DNA from: Homalodisca vitripennis
Lineage: Eukaryota > Arthropoda > Insecta > Hemiptera > Cicadellidae
DNA length: 64,000 bases
Direction: 5' to 3'
Assembly: GCF_021130785.1 (NCBI RefSeq)
Contig: NC_060207.1
Coordinates: forward strand, 195,870,001 to 195,934,000
The notes beneath the pieces were generated by a model, which saw only the letters and a list, made by a program, of their open reading frames with translations, had not been told where the DNA came from and made no database searches. A program made the translations under genes and the position numbers. Shown in pieces: positions 11,398-23,639 of the stretch (position 1 is the stretch's first letter; every line of letters starts with the position of its first letter).

Positions 11398-12170
11398 TTT
11401 ACTCGTAGTGCAGTCATTGAAGCGAAAAATACGGTTCTTACCTCCGAATTTTTTTACTGTGAACCGATTTGCATGAAATTTTGGAATTAGGCTCATCTTA
11501 CCCTTAACTTCAAAAGTGAAAATGATCTGAACTCCGCCTATTATTTTTAAGGGGTGTAAACAAACCCCTTAATGGAAAAAATCGACATTGAGCCATTTTA
11601 TCGCTAGAAAAACATGTTTAATAGTATAAGTGGTTGAAATTTTAAAGTGTTTTATAACACAAATTACCTCATATTAAAATCATTTTCAACCCCTTGAACA
11701 TCTTACAACCCTTGCAAAAAAACCCCTAAATTGAAAAAAATCACAAAAAATACTTTGGTATGATTATAAAAAAGATGTAAGTATAGAGTTAGTAATATAT
11801 ATTTTATATTTTCTATAATAATTATCAAATTTTTAACCCCCTTTCAACCCTTGAAAACTACCCCGTGATAAAAAAAATTGTTAAAATTTTTTTTTGATAA
11901 ATGAAAAGGATTTAAATATTATTCCACACTCTCGAAAATGATTATCATATTCTTAAGCTTTTCTACCCTTAAAACTACCCCAAAAGTAAAACAGTAAATA
12001 TATATGATTACATATTATTTAAAAATAATTTAATTTAGAGTAAAAAAATTGCCATTTATTGGATAAAATATTTAACAAATTATACAAAATTTACTCAAAA
12101 TGTGTTATATACACATATAAGAAAGTTGGTATGTATTCATGCCTACGTTTCCAAAATATATGAGCCATAT

Positions 12171-12216
<46 letters not shown>

Positions 12217-13478
12217 TTACAATAGTTTTGGGTTCTCTATTATACTGCGTACTTTCACATTGCTCCAAATATTCACAGTCCGAAATTTTCAGTTACTAAG
12301 TAGAAAAAAGTATGATAAGTTTTTTGACCATAACTCCTTCAATTTTCATGCTATCACAATTTATAAAAAAACCATTGTAAAGTTAATTAAGAGAGCTACA
12401 ACATCCTTTATTGCAATATATAGTAAAAAACCTTTTCTCTCAAACGGTGAAGGGTTAAAGGGCTTAAGAGAGGCTGTGATTGCGCTGCCACGCGCTCTTT
12501 AAAACCAATCATATTTCCGTCAATTTTTGTTTTACAGAAAAATCAAAAAATCAAAATTTTTTGTCAGAAATATACCTACATTTTTATACCTTACATTTTT
12601 ATTCGTATGTGTCGTCATTTTCGAGATATTATGAAAAAAAGGTGGTTTTTTAAAAATTTGAAATTTTTTTTTAATCGTGACTTTTGAAAAATATGTGTCC
12701 TGAAGCAGCCAAACTGATTACAATATATTAAACTATTCATAATAAAGTTGATTCTAGGCGGAATACGATTAATTTTAATTTTTGGTGGAAAATGGCACTT
12801 ATGAAACCCATTGATTTAAAAGAAAAAAACATTAGATGCTCCTCTTATTTGCAATACAGCTCACTTATTTTACGTGCAAAAGACTATTAATAGTGCTAAT
12901 TTTAAAGCTTATTTCAAGCACTATAAAAATCTATTTATTAGAATGCCTAAAATGCATCTGCTCGCCGCTAGATGGCATTGAACACATCGATTAAATTTCA
13001 GACAAAATAAAAAACGGCTTTGATTTTTAATATCTAGCTTAATATTGCATTTAGAATACTTTATAAAAAACAAAATTGTTCATTGTTTTACCTGCTACAA
13101 TTGTTGTTCCTTATAAAATTTTCGATATTTTAAAACGTATATTTTTGGAGATATTTGCAAAAAACCGATGAAAAACGTGTAACAATTGCGAATTTTCAAT
13201 TGCCAATAACTTGAAAAGTATTGGATTTTTCGAAAAAACGTTATAGATGATCTTTTGCTTAAAATTAGGCCTTCTATCGATATCCGAGGTTATTTTGAAA
13301 AAAATAAATTCACTCCCGAGAAGGGGTGGCAACCACCCCCAGGGTAGTTGCGGAGTTCAAATAATTTTCACTTTTGAAGTTAAGGGTAAGATGAACCTAA
13401 TTCCAAAATGTTATGCAATTCGGTTCACAGTAAAAAAATTCGGACCAACAATGCTTCAATGACTGCACTATCGTACAA
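11398..13478. mobile_element. Gene-less element with about 190-bp inverted termini
   Basis: The left end (11,398 to about 11,580) and right end (about 13,300-13,478) are inverted copies. On the left are AGTGCAGTCATTGAAGC, TTTTTTTACTGTGAACCG and TTAACTTCAAAAGTGAAAA; the same strings occur reverse-complemented on the right in opposite order. The interior is A/T-homopolymer-rich and encodes nothing recognisable, so it looks like a non-autonomous DNA transposon or fold-back element. A clear target duplication is not visible and the outer limits are approximate (within about 10 bp). A (TA)n tract lies inside at 12,175-12,212. Superfamily unknown. Confidence 0.65.
12175..12212. repeat. (TA)n microsatellite
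   Basis: About 19 uninterrupted TA units inside the inverted-terminus element. Confidence 0.95.
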
Positions 13479-13491
13479 GTTAAATGAAAAT

Positions 13492-13702
<211 letters not shown>

Positions 13703-14380
13703 GTGGTGTGCTTATATATATAACTGCCCAAACTAGGCATTTCGTTAAAAATCACACAAATCTAATGTCTTTGTAGATAATTGCACATAATTTGCACAAA
13801 GAACTATTTTTGGTTAGATTTATATATTTTAAAACATATAATTGAGGTTTAGAATGAGCATTCTCGTATATAAACTAAATACGTTAGGAATGATTAATTG
13901 TATTTTATTGCGTACATATTACATGAGTGTATTTTTTAACTTTGATTTTTACTTAACATAATATAACTTTAAAATTATTATTTTAATCATAACTTCCAAG
14001 TTCTAATATATTTTCTAAACATTAAAGTCTTTTTGAGTATGCTGTATGTGTTTATAAATGATCAGGTATCTTGGTTAATATGCGATAAATAGAATATCAA
14101 TATTCCAAATAATTTCGAAATGGACTAATTAATGTTAGATTGAAACTTCATCTCTTTTTATATTATTTATTTCATGAAATAAAATTTCTTGCCACTTAAC
14201 CACCGGGTGAAATAATCGATCTTATCTTAAGGTATCCCTATGAAGCTTGTTTCAAATCTTAAATTTGATTACATCCAGAACTCGTGCACTAAAGTATGTT
14301 GGAACTGATATTGAAATAATTGTTTTTATTTTATTACGATTTATTTATTATTTTCTTTTGTTCTCTTAGGAAAAACAGTT
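13703..14380. other. AT-rich spacer, no gene seen
   Basis: No ORF, RNA gene or repeat that I can support. Confidence 0.35.
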
Positions 14381-14389
14381 ATTAATTTC

Positions 14390-14785
14390 CACTTAGTCCT
14401 TTAAGAACCTTAGCGCTGCTTCCGGAGTGATAGGATATTCAGGAAGGTTAAGGTTAGAAGGTAGGGGCCCGCCTCCTATTGAGATCGATGAGGAAGAATT
14501 AGGGTAACTAATCTCAAAGTCATGTCCCCCTGGAAGAAGGGAAAGGCCAGCTCTGAACAGACTCTCCAGTCAAAGTAGGCCAGGGGGGTGGCAAAGTATG
14601 CTGCAAGAACCTCGGATAGTTAGGGGATGAAACCCACCAAACTCCAACAGCCATATCCCCGCAGTAGAACTAGACCTATCGAATTGCCCTTGCACCCCAG
14701 AATGTCGACATTTGCGGTTCGTGATATGCCGCTCCTGGACGTCCATAGGGTTGCCCAGATTTAAGTGACACATCGGTTTTTGCTG
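14390..14785 (-). mobile_element. Probable 3' coding fragment of a non-LTR retrotransposon
   Basis: A GC-richer island in AT-rich DNA. On the minus strand a frame ends with NLPEYPITPEAALRFLKD and a stop near 14,394; a Pro-Glu-Ala-Ala-x-x-Phe-Leu end is common at the C terminus of LINE polyproteins. Upstream frames (14,570-14,773) have no recognisable domain. It is absent from the matching part of copy B, so it is a later insertion in A. It could instead be a fragment of another retroelement; no reverse transcriptase motif is present to decide. Confidence 0.35.
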
Positions 14786-15059
14786 TGTCTAGTGGTAGGT
14801 TCAACTGGAAGGTATAATCAGCAATAAGTTGATCCCTGCTGAGTAATTTATTTTATTACCAATGCTCCAAGAATGACTAAACTAAGAAACAAAATTATTG
14901 ACCATAATGATTTTATAGTTAATTTGCATTGATGAAATCTTACGTAGTTAACTATCACTTTTTGGGTTTATTATTCGTTACATACATCTCGTTTATAATT
15001 GCGCAAAAGAAATTTTGAAGCGATATGACTATTATTAATGTCTCAATACAAGTAATACA

Positions 15060-16073
15060 TATATAAAATGATTACTATTGACTATTGAAGTTTTAGTGCA
15101 CAAAAGCGATGTTGGAGTTCCAGGCTTCATTATGTGACCATGTTCAACCAATTGGATTGCAAAGTGAATCACACCATTAGGATTGCAATGCGAATACAGG
15201 AAGCTACCATATTGTACTGTATGTTGTGGCGTGTACGGTTGTGTAATTGTTCTTCAATACACACATTTGTGGTGTGCTGTTAGCTGTTCACCACTTTACA
15301 CTTCTTAATCTTTGGCCAAGTGTAACCTGCTTTCCACGAAAAGGGAGCTTAACTGAGAGTAAACGCCTTTATGAACAAGATGTTTTGCATACACCTCTCA
15401 TAAAATACATTATACTGTCTCTTTATGTAGTTTTGAAATTCAGATTGATTGCTGCAAATACTTTTTTACCTTATTAATAGACTCTTAGGAATATATTATT
15501 TTTAATAAAAATTGGATGGCAGCTGGTGAATTGCTAATATTGCATTTTGTTGCTGTCTTTGATACGATGTTTCGTTTTCTAATTATGATTTCAATAAACA
15601 CATCAAGATCCAAGAATATTATGAGATAGACTACGTAAATTTTAAAATAATATATTTATTAGGATTGAAATGAAAGTTAAGTTTTTTTATACCATGCTGC
15701 CAAATTATAAAAATATCATCTAGATACCTGAACCAAACGTGAGGTTTATAATTTTGACTAGTTAAAAAATTCTTTTCCCTATTAGATTATATTGTATATT
15801 TCCCTAAAAATATTGGCATAATAAGGACCCATCCGTGTGCCTATAAAAGTCCTTTACTTTTAAGGTAATTTTAGTCTTGAAATTTAAAATTATTTAAGGT
15901 TCAAATTATGGTCATTAGTACTATGTTTGGTATCGTTTGGGCGTGAATTAAGGTAATTTTTGGCAGTGCTGAGACCATCATATGTAGGAATATTTGTATA
16001 GAGACATAATATTTGGATAAGCCTTAATAATTTCAATATTTTTTACAATAAATTTCAAGAACATTACCATCAT
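15060..16073. repeat. A/B block 5, copy A
   Basis: Matches 44,555-45,825. The core at 15,105-15,310 is well conserved: GAGTTCCAGGCT, CCATGTTCA, TGTACTGTATGTTGTGGC and TTCTTCAATACA occur in order. It contains a GACCATG motif (GGCCATG in B, resembling a Pho/YY1 core) beside a CCAAT-like box, but this is only suggestive. No ORF is conserved. The block is cut at 16,073 by the next element. Confidence 0.7.
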
Positions 16074-16189
16074 ATACATAAAACTCGCCTTCGGCTCGCT
16101 GGGGGCTACGCCCCCAGACCCCATGATGTACGCTTTCAAATTCGGGGATGAGCGGTTAAATTTACAATTGAAAATTCGGGGATAAGGGA

Positions 16190-17250
16190 GATTTGGTGAT
16201 TGTTAAAATTCGGACATGAGGTCATGCCAGGAAATTCCCTGGGGGGGGGGTTTAATGTTACTTGGAGTTAAGACATCAGGGGGTTATCTGGTTATACCAG
16301 GAACTTCCCAAGGGGGTTAAGAGATTTGGTGATTGGTAAAATTCGGGACATGAGGTCATGCCAGAAAATTCCCAGTGGCGATTCACATTACCGGGGGATA
16401 AGACACCAGGGGGTTATCTGGTCATACCAGGAACTTCCCAGGGGGGTTATGAGATTTGGTAATTGGTAAAATTCGGACATGAGGTCATGCCAGTAAATTC
16501 CCAGGGAGGGGTTAATTTCACTAAAGGGTGGTAACACATCATGGGTTTTATTTTACTCAGAAGGTTATCTGGTCATACCAGGAACTTCCCAAGGGGGGGT
16601 TTAGAGATTTGGTGAGTGGTAAAAATTCGGACATGAGATCATGCCAGGAAATTCCCTAGGGGGGTTTTAAAGTTACCAGGGGGGTTAACACATCAGGGCG
16701 TTTTAATTTACTCAGGAGGTTATCTAGTCATACCAGGAACCCGGGGGGGGGGGTTAATGTTATCGGGGGTTAATGAAAACACCCTTAGGCCCCCTTTCGG
16801 GTGTTGGCCAGATTCGGGGATAAGCGGAATTCGGAATTAAATTGGACCCATTTTATTGAATATTTCAGTTTTAATCAAAGTTTTGACTTTAATGGCATTT
16901 TACGGGTTAACCGTTAGAGATACGACAAAAAGTAACTGGACCTTTCGATATTGTCGTCAGATTTTAGCTACGACCTTTGGTTTAGCCAGGAATGAGCTCG
17001 GAAGAAAAAGTCTGCACTGGTCATTTTATCGTGAATTGTTTATTATAAACATAATAAAACAGACCCTTAAAGGCAGTATTTTAAGTTGAACAGTTGGTTT
17101 AATATCATCAGGAGATTATCTAGTCAAGCCAGGAAATTCCCTGGGGGGGGGGTTAATGTTACCGGGGGGTTAACACATTCAGGGGATTTAATTTACTCAG
17201 GAGGTTATCTGATCATACCAGGAAATTCCAGGGGGGGTTTAATGTTACCT
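16190..17250. repeat. Degenerate tandem array, unit about 130 bp
   Basis: Units share the phrases ATTTGGTGATTGGTAAAATT, GACATGAGGTCATGCCAG, AAATTCCC followed by a G run, and GGTTATCTGGTCATACCAGG. Copies begin near 16,190, 16,323, 16,452 and 16,608 and the array resumes in part at 17,105-17,250. The long G runs (up to 10) are likely hard to sequence, so exact lengths are uncertain. A non-repeat stretch at 16,850-17,090 splits the array. Confidence 0.85.
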
Positions 17251-17599
17251 TCTATAACGCTCAGTCAATTCAAGATGTGGGGTTGTAGTCACTCGTTAAA
17301 TTAGTAACACAAGTTAAATCCAGAACAAGAACGGATTGCACAAATTTACAGTCGCATCATATTTACAAAACTCCTCCTGAAATTGCTAAATACGACCAAG
17401 ATTTTGCCATTAAGAGAGGTTTTAGGGCTTACGTAAGGATTATACGACAAAAAGCTACCTAACCTTTTTTATATCTCTAGATTGTCTAGTTATTGAACAC
17501 TTAGGATTTAAGTTATGATCAATGGTTCGGCTGCTACCGCCTCCAGAAACAAAATTGTCACCTAAAAATTATAAAATATTTCCTTTTAAACAGGTTTTT

Positions 17600-18260
17600 C
17601 GGCCAGACCATTTAGGATAGGGTTAAAAAAAGTTACTGGACTTTTTTTGTAGAACACTTCATATACTAAAACTTATTAAAATACGTGTTTTGGGCTACGA
17701 CCAACTGTTTAGCGCTATCAAGCGTAAAAGGTAAAGTTTTAGGCGAAAATTTCCAAATATTTTCACTTAATCGCGTTTTGCGGCCAAAACCAATGGAGAT
17801 AGAGTAAAAGGTTACTGGACCTTTTATGTAAATCACTTCATTTCATAAATCCAGCTTTGTTTTAAGTTGACTTCCGACCAATGGTTTCCCCGCTATTAAC
17901 CCAAAAATCTAAATTTCCACGTAAAAATTACCAAAATATTGCACATAATCACGTTTTTTCGGCCAAACCAATGGAGATAGGGCAAAAAGTCACTGGACCT
18001 TTTCTGTAGATCGCGCAATTTGCTAATTTGATTGGTCAATCAGATTTTGAGCTACAACCAACTGTTCGGCCGCTATTTGGCTCGAAACATTATTTTTTTT
18101 AGCGAAAAAATCTCTGGAATGTCAAATATTCGAGCGTTTTGCCGCTTAACCATGGAAGATAGAGCAAAAAGTCACTGGACCTTCTTTATAGATCACTTCA
18201 TTTCTGACTAACGATTTTTCGTCAGATCCGAGCTAGCTCCAACGGTTTTGCCCGTTATCG
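17600..18260. repeat. Degenerate tandem array, unit about 180 bp
   Basis: The phrase GT(T/C)ACTGGACCTTTT recurs at about 17,633, 17,813, 17,991 and 18,173 (spacings near 180, 178 and 182), with an outlying copy at about 16,931. Each unit also has CGTTTTGCGGCCAAA and CCAATGGAGATAGAG-like strings and a TCACTTCATT phrase. No ORF spans the array. Confidence 0.85.
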
Positions 18261-18486
18261 GGCTTACAAAAAATGCCTGCAAGGGTAAAAAATGCGCGTT
18301 TTTTTGTCGAATTTTTTTTGAGGGGTTTAAAATGAAAAATTCCCGGTTTTCAGACTTTTCCTGTTGGTTTATACGGCAAAAGGTACCTGCGTGCAAAATT
18401 TCAAGTTTCTAGCACTTCTAGAGGTAGGTTAGAAGTTGTCTATACATATATCATCAGTCAGTCAGTTTCACATGCGGCTGTATAGT

Positions 18487-18920
18487 ATATTAGATATACA
18501 AAATACTTTACTAGAATAACCAAAAAAGAAGGTTTATACTAATCTATTGTACGTTTATTCTAATTGATTAATGACATTACATAAACAAAGCACTTCGGAC
18601 AACAAAGACACAGAAAACAAAACAATGGAAAATGCCGAGGAATCCATATTTAGCTGCTCAACGTAGTTAATTAAAGCCTAATATTTACTGTTCAACTCAG
18701 TTGGTTATACCCCAGGCTTAAAGGTTCGGATATATGTGATGATTCCGAGTGTGAACACAGATATACACGTATCGAGGATTATTCGGTGTTAATTATAGCT
18801 TCAGGAGGGGATAATCTGGGATTTGCTGTAAGTGAAAGTAATACTCGGAAGTTTTTGATCAAGTTTAAATTTAAACTGAAGCTTCATTAATACTCAGTGT
18901 AATTGTTCATTTATTATTAT
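18487..18920. repeat. A/B block 6, copy A
   Basis: Matches 45,860-46,385. The core at 18,619-18,840 is conserved: AGGAATCCATATTTAGCTG, TAATTAAAGCC, CAATATTTACTG-like, AGGTTCGGATATATG and GAGTGTGAA occur in the same order. Indels between copies are not multiples of three, which argues against coding. It includes TTAATTAAAG homeodomain-like cores. Confidence 0.7.
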
Positions 18921-20159
18921 TTATTGATAGGTAATACGATTGATTTAAGTAATTAAAGTTTAAAACAAAATTTTACTTTAGGGCTCTTAGAGTTTTATGA
19001 TATTGGCTCTTAAAATTTTCGATTACCTTCGTAACTTTCGATCACAAATTAATAAGAAGTAATTTTTTGTATACAAAATTACTATGTGAGAATCCATTTA
19101 AATTTAAGTTGTAATTATTTTCACCTTATGAGGTCTTCTTGGTGTCAAAACATAAAACTAGTTTAAAAATGATGACTTAATATACCGAGGGTAAACATGT
19201 TCTGCTTCATATTAAGATCAATAACCTAGTTTGACTATTCAGTGTTTTCATTTTAAGGGTTTAGTTATATTTTATTTAAACCTAAGCTTTCTGAAATATA
19301 AGGCTACCTGAGTTGTAAGCGGCCCCTTTCTCTCGGGGTTATTGGTGGTTAAGGCCAAGTATGTTAACCACTAGGAGCCCACAGACTCTCTCAACTTTCT
19401 GGTTTTATATACTACGAGAATGCATATAACGTCTAGAAGGTCTTAGCCTCTTGTTTTCTGCTTTAAGAAGCTACCGGAATGTACGCGGTCCCTTTCTCTT
19501 GGAGTTCTTGATGGTTTTGGCCGAGTAAATTAAAAATTAGCATCCCTTAGCCTTTCTAAGCTTTCTTGTTTTAGAAGCCTATTACATAAGTTAAAGGCTA
19601 GGATTACATCCAGAAAAAATTACAATGAGAAATATGAGCATTTCTCGCTTCCATACATGAAATCATAATCCATGAGCCAATGTACACAATCCGGTTTCTC
19701 TTGAGATTAATAGAGATATTTTTCTCAAGAAAGAATATATCGTCAACATACGAGATTTCGTACAAGTAAAAATACTAAAATAAGTAAAATAACTTTATAT
19801 AAACGTATGTTTGGAAACGCCTTGTTAGCGAACTACGGCTAGCGAAAGATTTCGCCCGATTTCTGGGATAAAACAGAAATAAATTAGAACTGATGTTTTT
19901 ATAGCGTAAAGTTAGCTGTCAATCTATCGGATTATATGTAAAAGTAACGGTAAAATTGAATAAAATAAGTCCCAGACCTGTAAGACCATCCCATATCTGA
20001 GTTATCAGACCAAATATTAAATATTTGGTCTCGACAAACATGTTTTTGTTATTTTGATTTTAAGTAAATTAGCTTCATTAAATGTGAATTAAACACGCAA
20101 TAGTTTTAACTAAGATTTCAGGAAGCACCATTTTGAAAAAAGCTTAAAAAATATACTTT
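18921..20159. other. AT-rich spacer with a degenerate about 165-bp tandem repeat
   Basis: Two clear units start near 19,303 (CGGCCCCTTTCTCTCGGGGT) and 19,469 (CGGTCCCTTTCTCTTGGAGT) and share GGTGGTTAAGGCC / GATGGTTTTGGCC and AGCCTTTCTAAGCTTTC-like ends. A weaker third unit lies near 19,671. A GC-richer patch at 19,830-19,870 is unidentified. Not seen in copy B. Confidence 0.55.
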
Positions 20160-20740
20160 TTTAAATAATTAGACTTCTATGTTTTGAAGGTTTATATTAA
20201 ATTTCCTCTTATAACATCAAGCCGTTCTCAAATTAAAAACAGTCAATTAGATTTTTATAAAGGGGTAATATGATATCATAATTTGCTTTTGGTCCAGGAT
20301 CTTAAAATATTTGTGTATAATTGTGGCACACTCTGTATATAGAAATAATTATGTAAAATGTGTAACTACTTTTTAAGACGTTTTAAGCAATTAATTAGTT
20401 TAAGGTCAAAGTGAAGTAAAATCACGAAAAAACATTTATTGAGAAATATTTACATATGAAAGTGGTCATTTTATCGCATGAAACAAACATGAAAAGTTGG
20501 ATTTTATACTGTATAGCAATAAGTGAATACTGGGAACTGGACTAGATTGAAATAACATTGGCGGTCAAAGTTTTATACAATGTGATCTAATTAGACAGAA
20601 AGCGAAGTGGCTGCTGAGACAGGATTAGATTGGTCACTTAGAAATTGATCTCGTATGATCTATGAGCTTTGGCAGAAACTAGATCAAATACCAATACTTG
20701 AGTGAGTTTTAATGTAAAATAAAGCCATACCTAATCTGAA
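20160..20740. repeat. A/B block 7, copy A
   Basis: Matches 46,780-47,330. Anchors: TTTTGGTCCAGGATCT, GGCACACTCTGTATA, TTAAGCAATTAATTAG, GATTGGTCACT and ATGAGCTTTGGCAGAAA, each with a counterpart in B. No conserved ORF. Confidence 0.7.
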
Positions 20741-20944
20741 AAACTATGTATTAATATTACATAACAAATTTGCAATTGAAAAATAAGAGTTAAAATGTTT
20801 TATTTAAAACAGAAATATTTAAATACTATTTATACACAAGTACCACAAAAATTGCGATATTAATACAAATGTTGTAACATCAGAAAGTAATCGTACCTGT
20901 GGGGGGAAATAAATATATCAATAAATTATACTTATATTTATAAA

Positions 20945-21165
20945 CTTTGGGTAATAAACAGTGGTTAAGCTTGGTATCCCTATCCTGAACAATGGTGGAG
21001 GGGACCGTGTGATACAACCACTTATCGAATAACTGGTTGATTACCTGAACTCTCTCTTGTATCGATTAGTGGTCAAGTTTGGCATCCTTATTCTGAACAA
21101 TGGTGAAGTTGCCTGTATGATGTAACCACTTTTCGACAGAACTTGATTCCCTGAACTCTCCCTTA
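20945..21165. repeat. Two direct about 102-bp repeats, copy A version of the inversion-flanking repeat
   Basis: Units at about 20,962 and 21,068 share GTGGT(T/C)AAG(C/T)TTGG, ATCC(C/T)TAT(C/T)CTGAACAATG, AACCACTT and CCTGAACTCTC. The same motif appears in copy B as two inverted copies (47,735-47,896 and 50,564-50,720). Confidence 0.75.
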
Positions 21166-21879
21166 CAGTGGGATACCTGCGGTTTGTGAAAATTATCAGG
21201 AATTATGTTGTGTGAGCCTTCTGTTATTCATTTTCGGTGTAGTCTATTCCTGATGATTTTAGGTTGGTGTATTTGATAATAATGGAATATTTCAAATATT
21301 TTTATGTAAATCTGGATAATACTAACATGTTTTGTTTCGAAGGTAAAAAACTAATTGTCTTAAATACACTTTCCGACTACACAAGGCTTTAAAAGATTTG
21401 ACGTAAGAGGTTTATTATATGAAGAACTCTACCCAAGCCGAGTTAAAACATTTAAATGGTTCTATTCTTTAAAATGTGTTAAAAAAATTAAGACTTCATA
21501 TTTCTTACAGTTATTATTTGCAGTTTTATAGTCTGTTTTCTTCACGTATTTGTCAGAAAGTAAAAGCGAATGAAGAATACCCAAATAGTTAGCATTATAT
21601 GTCTTAAGGATTAAAATAATATCCTGTACATCACGTTCCGATGTTTTACGTTTCCCTAATTTGATGATTTATTATTTAAGAATGTTTATCTTTATACAAT
21701 TTCTAATGTTCCATGTGATCCAAACAGTTATAAGTGACATGTAACTGGAATGAAAATGTCATATATATAATAATAATTGCAGTTATAACTCAATTGCACT
21801 TATAACTTAAAGCTCCGTCCATTTCGATACTTCCGGTTAATTAAATAATATTTAGATGCAATAATATGTAAATAAAAAT
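21166..21879. other. AT-rich spacer, no gene seen
   Basis: No supportable ORF, RNA gene or element. Confidence 0.35.
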
Positions 21880-22570
21880 TAATTTTATCAATCAGTGTGT
21901 AAGAACTGCATTTATTTATTTCAAATCAACATTAAATTACACAAATTTATTTAACTTTGTTTTTATTGCTTAACCATGTAGTATTAAACACTTTGCAATG
22001 TAAATAAATTTACACGTGGTTGTGTGAGGCTTATAAACAGTTTTCATTTTATTGATAAAGACATAAATTTGTATTTTACAAATTTGTGACTAGCTTAAAA
22101 TGCATGTAAAAATAAGCTATTTAGTAATGATTCCTTATAAAAAACTTCCATTAGTTTTAGTAAATCAAAACATTTTAATCAAGAAAAACATTATTTAAAG
22201 GAACAAAATAATGAAGTTTTCAAACTAAAACTAATTTGGTAAAAATAAAAAAATTCAGTCAAAAGTGCTTAGTCTGAATAAGACATCTAATATTTTCGTA
22301 TTATCCAAGTTTAAATACTTGTTTTCTTAAAATTTATAACAAACCCGTATGTGAAGTTTCAGGGATAATGTCACTATAATTAACGGCTTTAGGCACAATG
22401 TGCTCCATCAGCCTCCCAAGCATTGTGTTGCAGATTTATCAAAGAACTTGGGAGTCACGTGAATGTCTCTGAGGCAGATTTATATCCCAACTAACCGCAC
22501 CGTATCCCGTTCGTGAAAGCGAGAGTCAAGCAATAAATCATGCACACTTATAAGACTTTTTAAGGAAGAT
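21880..22570. repeat. A/B block 9, copy A
   Basis: Its reverse complement matches 48,985-49,620. Anchors: TTATTTATTTCAAAT near 21,912, GGCACAATGTGCTCCATC near 22,389, GATTTATCAAAGAACTT near 22,433, TCACGTGAATGTCTCTGAGG near 22,457 and AAAGCGAGAGT. It contains a CACGTG E-box and an 8-bp inverted repeat CTCCCAAG/CTTGGGAG in A that is not well preserved in B. Confidence 0.7.
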
Positions 22571-23582
22571 AGTACGATGAAAACTTAAGATCATACATGA
22601 GTTGTAAAAATATTTTAACTCAGAGAAATGCTTACTTACTGTATGGACACATTCCGTCTGCCGGTCTGTACGGTAATTATTAATTAAATAAACGTTCTTG
22701 AGATTTGAAAATTGAACTGTGTGGCAATGCTTTATATATATATGCTATAGACTGAAAAATTGGCACGCAATTTCCTATTCTTCCGAAAAGGAACTTTTAT
22801 TCATTTTATGATCAACAAATGAAAGAAAGTCCACGCACTTATCTGACATATTTTGTTATATTCTGCAGGTTTTTAAATATCCCAATATATCGGCTTGTAT
22901 CTCACCGTAATTAATTTGTGTTTTTTCTTCAATACTCACATAAAGTATCACGTACCGAACTGATAAAAATAAACTCATTATTCCTGTAACTCGATAAGTG
23001 GACTGTTGACCGCTGAAAACTGCAATAGAGTATAGAGTATAGAGTAGAGTATAGAGTAAACCCACTATACGATCATACAACTTCTACTACACAATTATTT
23101 ACTCTACATGTTATTTAGGTAGAAGAATATATGTATAATTTTATAGTTGAGGAGGTTACTCAAAGAAACAAAGGATGATGTCCATGCTTTAAATTGTATT
23201 GAGGGCCATCATAATTTTAACCCAATAAACACAGCATCCAACTTTAAACACGTTTCCTTTTTTAACGTTGCTCATAGTGGAGACATATGTTTAACTTCAT
23301 GCGTAAGAATATTTCCCATTATTTAGATCGAATACTTCAAATTTTGTTACTTTCCCTTTTAGTAATAAAAAAGTAAGGAATTAATGATTAAAACTAAAAA
23401 TGCTGTTGGATGCTTGATAGCCTTTTCTTTAACACAATATTTGTCATAATTTTGCGACCCAAATAAGAGCTCATAAAAGTTTGAGATATTATTATTTTTA
23501 TGGGGCAACATTCAGATCGTATCACTTACTTCCTCTTTAGTAATATTTTGTTAACGTAACGATTTCTGTCATATATATATAA

Positions 23583-23639
<57 letters not shown>

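Larger units (their letters stand above)
16075..18486 (-). mobile_element. Minisatellite-bearing element, possibly Helitron-like
   Basis: Comparison with copy B, which runs through this point near 45,826 without it, defines a roughly 2.4-kb insertion. Its left end has a strong hairpin, GGGGGCTACGCCCCC, at about 16,108-16,122. Its right end has CATCAGTCAGTCAGTTTCAC near 18,451. Read on the minus strand the hairpin lies near the 3' end, as in Helitrons, and the 5' end includes an ACTTGAAATTTTGCACGC phrase of a type I associate with insect Helitrons. However, the canonical CTRR terminus is not evident and no Rep/helicase is encoded. Most of the interior is two tandem arrays. Helitron assignment is tentative; the insertion itself is better supported. 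Confidence 0.5.

Noticed and set aside
16075..18486. CRISPR-like or centromere-like array
   Set aside because: Units are long, degenerate and without unique spacers, and the array is part of one transposed insertion in an animal genome.
22389..22455. microRNA-like hairpin from CTCCCAAG/CTTGGGAG in copy A
   Set aside because: Copy B has mismatches at several of these pairs, so the stem is not preserved; also the loop and stem lengths do not fit a precursor.
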